A DNA stretch of 14,743 nucleotides from an uncultured Clostridia bacterium (lineage in GTDB: Bacteria; Bacillota; Clostridia; Monoglobales; Monoglobaceae): NCBI GenBank assembly GCA_934463175.1, contig CAKSIW010000065.1, positions 1 through 14,743 on the forward strand. The letters are read 5' to 3'. The translations under genes and the position numbers were made by a program. Below the pieces are notes generated by a model. The model was given only the letters and a program-made list of their open reading frames with translations, had not been told where the DNA came from and did no database searches. This document shows, piece after piece, positions 12,936-14,743 of the stretch (positions within the stretch are counted from its first letter, which is position 1; every line of letters starts with the position of its first letter).

Positions 12936-13205
12936 ATGATTATAGGAAAGGTCACGGGCAGCGTGGTTTCCACAAGAAAGAATGAAAATCTTGTCGGAAA
13001 CAAGTTTATGATAGTTGAGCCTGTCAAAAGCATGGCGGCAGGCGGTGCAAGCCTTGTTGCGGTTGACAACATCGGAGCGGGTATCGGGGAATATGTCCTT
13101 GTTGCGCTCGGAAGTGCCGCACGAATAGGCTGCGATAAAGAAAAGACACCGATTGATGCGGCAATTGTCGGAATTATTGATAATGGTGAGGGCTTTGAAA
13201 AATAG
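12936..13205 (+). CDS. pduN: BMC vertex protein (EutN/CcmL/PduN family)
   Basis: The 89-residue protein begins MIIGKVTGSVVSTRKNENL and continues KFMIVEPV, then LVAVDNIGAGIGEYVLVALGS and ends near AAIVGIIDN, the full EutN/CcmL pattern. Five copies form the pentamer that caps the corners of the shell. AAAAGGAGGAG precedes the ATG at 12936 by about 10. The open frame extends back to 12864, but that part covers two hairpins and has no ribosome site, so it is excluded. The pentamer is needed in far smaller amounts than hexamers, which fits the structured 93-base gap before it. Length and motifs are normal for the family. Confidence 0.95.
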   Translation: MIIGKVTGSVVSTRKNENLVGNKFMIVEPVKSMAAGGASLVAVDNIGAGIGEYVLVALGSAARIGCDKEKTPIDAAIVGIIDNGEGFEK

Positions 13206-13234
13206 CATCCGACAGGGAAGGGAGAGACGTGATT

Positions 13235-14563
13235 ATGCATATTGACGAACTTGCAAGGCTGATGAAGGACTGCGGAATTGTCGGCGCAGGCGGCGCGGGC
13301 TTTCCCTCGTATGCAAAGCTCAGCGAGGCGGCGGACACGATTGTTCTCAACTGTGCGGAGTGTGAGCCGCTTTTCAGACTCCACAGACAGCTTCTTTCCG
13401 ATTATGCGGAGGAAATTATGACCGCACTTGAGACGGTGAGATGTGCGGTCGGAGCCGAACGCGCGATTATTGCAATCAAGCCGAGTTATACGGCGGCAAT
13501 TGAAAGCGTGGAAGAAAAGCTTGACAGATTTAAAAGCATGAGGATTTCAAAGCTTCCCGAGATATATCCCGCGGGCGATGAAATTGTGACGATTTATGAA
13601 ACAACGGGCAGAATTGTCAAACCGGGCAAGCTGCCGATTTCAGAGGGCGTCATTGTTTATAACGTTGAAACAATGCTGAACACATATTACGCCCTGACAG
13701 AAAAAAGAGCAGTCACCGCAAAGTATGTGACGGTGGCAGGTGAGGTGGGTTCGCCGAGAACCTTCCGTGTTCCGATCGGAACACCGCTGGCACGGCTTGT
13801 TGAGGCAGCCGGCGGCGAGACACAGGAAAATTGCACATGGCTCAGCGGCGGTGCAATGACGGGCAGAATTGCAAACAAAACGGATTGTGTTGTCAAGACG
13901 ACAAATGCGGTTCTGGTGCTGCCTGAAAATCATTCTGTCATAATGAAGAAGAAAACAAACGCAAAAGTTAACATATACAGAGCAATGAGTTCGTGCTGTC
14001 AATGCAGAATGTGCACGGATTTATGCTCAAGAAATCTGCTTGGCTATCCGATTAAGCCCCATGCATTTATGAGAGCGGCGGCAAAGGGAATGACAGCGGA
14101 CATTGAGGCAATGACGGACACGATGTATTGCTCACAGTGCAGACTTTGTGAAATGTATGCCTGTCAGCAGGGCTTGTCACCTGCAATGCTCATCGGCATT
14201 GCAAGGGGAGAGCTGAGAAAGAACGGTGTGAAACCGAGCGGCGAGCCGGGCTTCACGGGCGTGAACCCGCAGAGGGAATACAGAAAGGTTCCGATGGGAC
14301 GGCTGATTGCACGTCTCGGAATTGAAAAATATGACGTTGAAGCACCGTTTGAGGAGTTTAAGCCAAAAGACAAAAAATTGAAGATTATGCTTTCGCAGCA
14401 CATAGGTCAGCCTGCAAAGCCGATTTGCGGCAAGGGTGATGAGGTGAAGGCAAATGATAAAATTGCACGGTGCGAGGGACTCGGTGCTGACATACACAGC
14501 CCGGCGGACGGCATTGTGCGTGATTTGACCGATAAATATATTATTATTGAAACAAAGCGGTAA
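13235..14563 (+). CDS. pduS: PduS-like RnfC-family flavo-Fe-S protein
   Basis: The 442-residue protein resembles PduS, a shell-associated flavoprotein with two [4Fe-4S] clusters that oxidises NADH. It starts with an RnfC-type domain containing GIVGAGGAGFPSYAKL (14-29, flavin/NADH site) and VLNCAECEPLFR. The middle has the SLBB-like block VTVAGEVGSPRTFRVPIGT. Two cluster motifs follow: Cys254, 257, 260 and 264 (CCQCRMCTDLC) and Cys299, 302, 305 and 310 (CSQCRLCEMYAC). The C-terminus ends with a small barrel (GLGADIHSPADGIVRDLTD). In B12-dependent BMCs PduS is thought to reduce cobalamin; no cobalamin is needed here, so it more likely moves electrons for NAD recycling or activase reduction (inference). 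ATG 13235 is preferred over GTG 13229 because GGGAG lies about 10 bases before it. The pduT start follows 16 bases after its stop. Confidence 0.93.
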   Translation: MHIDELARLMKDCGIVGAGGAGFPSYAKLSEAADTIVLNCAECEPLFRLHRQLLSDYAEEIMTALETVRCAVGAERAIIAIKPSYTAAIESVEEKLDRFKSMRISKLPEIYPAGDEIVTIYETTGRIVKPGKLPISEGVIVYNVETMLNTYYALTEKRAVTAKYVTVAGEVGSPRTFRVPIGTPLARLVEAAGGETQENCTWLSGGAMTGRIANKTDCVVKTTNAVLVLPENHSVIMKKKTNAKVNIYRAMSSCCQCRMCTDLCSRNLLGYPIKPHAFMRAAAKGMTADIEAMTDTMYCSQCRLCEMYACQQGLSPAMLIGIARGELRKNGVKPSGEPGFTGVNPQREYRKVPMGRLIARLGIEKYDVEAPFEEFKPKDKKLKIMLSQHIGQPAKPICGKGDEVKANDKIARCEGLGADIHSPADGIVRDLTDKYIIIETKR

Positions 14564-14579
14564 AGGAGAGGCGGAAATT

Positions 14580-14743
14580 ATGGGAAAAGCATTGGCAATG
14601 GCGGAGTTTACAACGGTTTCCACCGGTATCCGCGCCGCAGATATGATGGTTAAAACCGCAGAAGTGAATGTGGTTGAGGCTCAGACGGTTTGTCCGGGCA
14701 AATACATAATTTTGATTGAGGGAGCGCTCAGTGCGGTCAGGGC
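14580..14743 (+). CDS. pduT: PduT-type BMC trimer shell protein, partial
   Basis: The first 54 codons run to the right edge. AAAGGAGAG precedes the ATG. The sequence MGKALAMAEFTTVSTGIRAA, then AEVNVVEAQTVCPGKYIILIEG, matches the first BMC domain of PduT. Cys38 in TVCPGK sits at the position that in PduT binds the [4Fe-4S] cluster at the trimer's centre. Full PduT has two BMC domains and about 180 residues; the rest lies outside. Its place right after the PduS-like gene supports an electron-transfer pair. Confidence 0.9.
   Translation, partial: MGKALAMAEFTTVSTGIRAADMMVKTAEVNVVEAQTVCPGKYIILIEGALSAVR

Overview
The window looks like chromosome of an anaerobic, low-to-mid GC Clostridia-type Firmicute, probably a gut fermenter. 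The signs are purine-rich GGAGG ribosome sites before nearly every gene, sigma-A-like promoters with 17-bp spacers, an RNase J gene, and oxygen-sensitive glycyl radical and Fe-S enzymes. Species cannot be named from the sequence alone.

Left part (1-5632), housekeeping and unrelated units: (1) a secreted YcdB/YcdC-type protein on the minus strand, cut by the left edge, preceded by a tiny leader ORF; (2) divergently, a full-length RNase J gene; (3) a 536-bp convergent spacer (3270-3805) with no credible gene, holding 30-bp tandem repeats, several inverted repeats, a perfect 36-bp palindrome (probable two-way terminator) and 51-bp tandem repeats that copy the tail of the next gene; (4) a PfkB-family (KDG-kinase-like) sugar kinase and (5) a ferredoxin-like multi-cysteine protein, both on the minus strand, each with its own promoter and/or terminator.

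Right part (5693-14743, continuing past the edge), a bacterial microcompartment (BMC) operon on the plus strand: glycyl radical diol dehydratase, its radical-SAM activase, a PduU/EutS-type shell protein, then after an internal promoter an L-fuculose-1-phosphate-type aldolase, a GlcG/PduO-C-like protein, a zinc alcohol dehydrogenase, two PduA-type hexamer shell proteins, a EutN/PduN vertex protein, a PduS-like RnfC flavo-Fe-S protein and the start of PduT. This is the gene set of the glycyl-radical-enzyme BMC class that ferments fucose/rhamnose through 1,2-propanediol (often called GRM5).

Inferred pathway: deoxysugar phosphate is split by the aldolase to DHAP and lactaldehyde; lactaldehyde is reduced to 1,2-propanediol; the B12-independent glycyl radical dehydratase makes propionaldehyde inside the shell; the aldehyde is disposed of by an alcohol dehydrogenase and by an acylating aldehyde dehydrogenase plus phosphotransacylase that are not in this window and probably lie downstream. 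PduS and PduT would pass electrons across or at the shell. Short amphipathic helices at the ends of the aldolase and alcohol dehydrogenase look like cargo-targeting peptides.

Most unusual points: a second PduA-type shell gene with two in-frame starts, each with a ribosome site (with or without a charged 32-residue N-terminal tail); a Cys4 motif between the aldolase body and its targeting helix; an activase that has lost the usual auxiliary Fe-S insert; and repeat structures in the convergent spacer.
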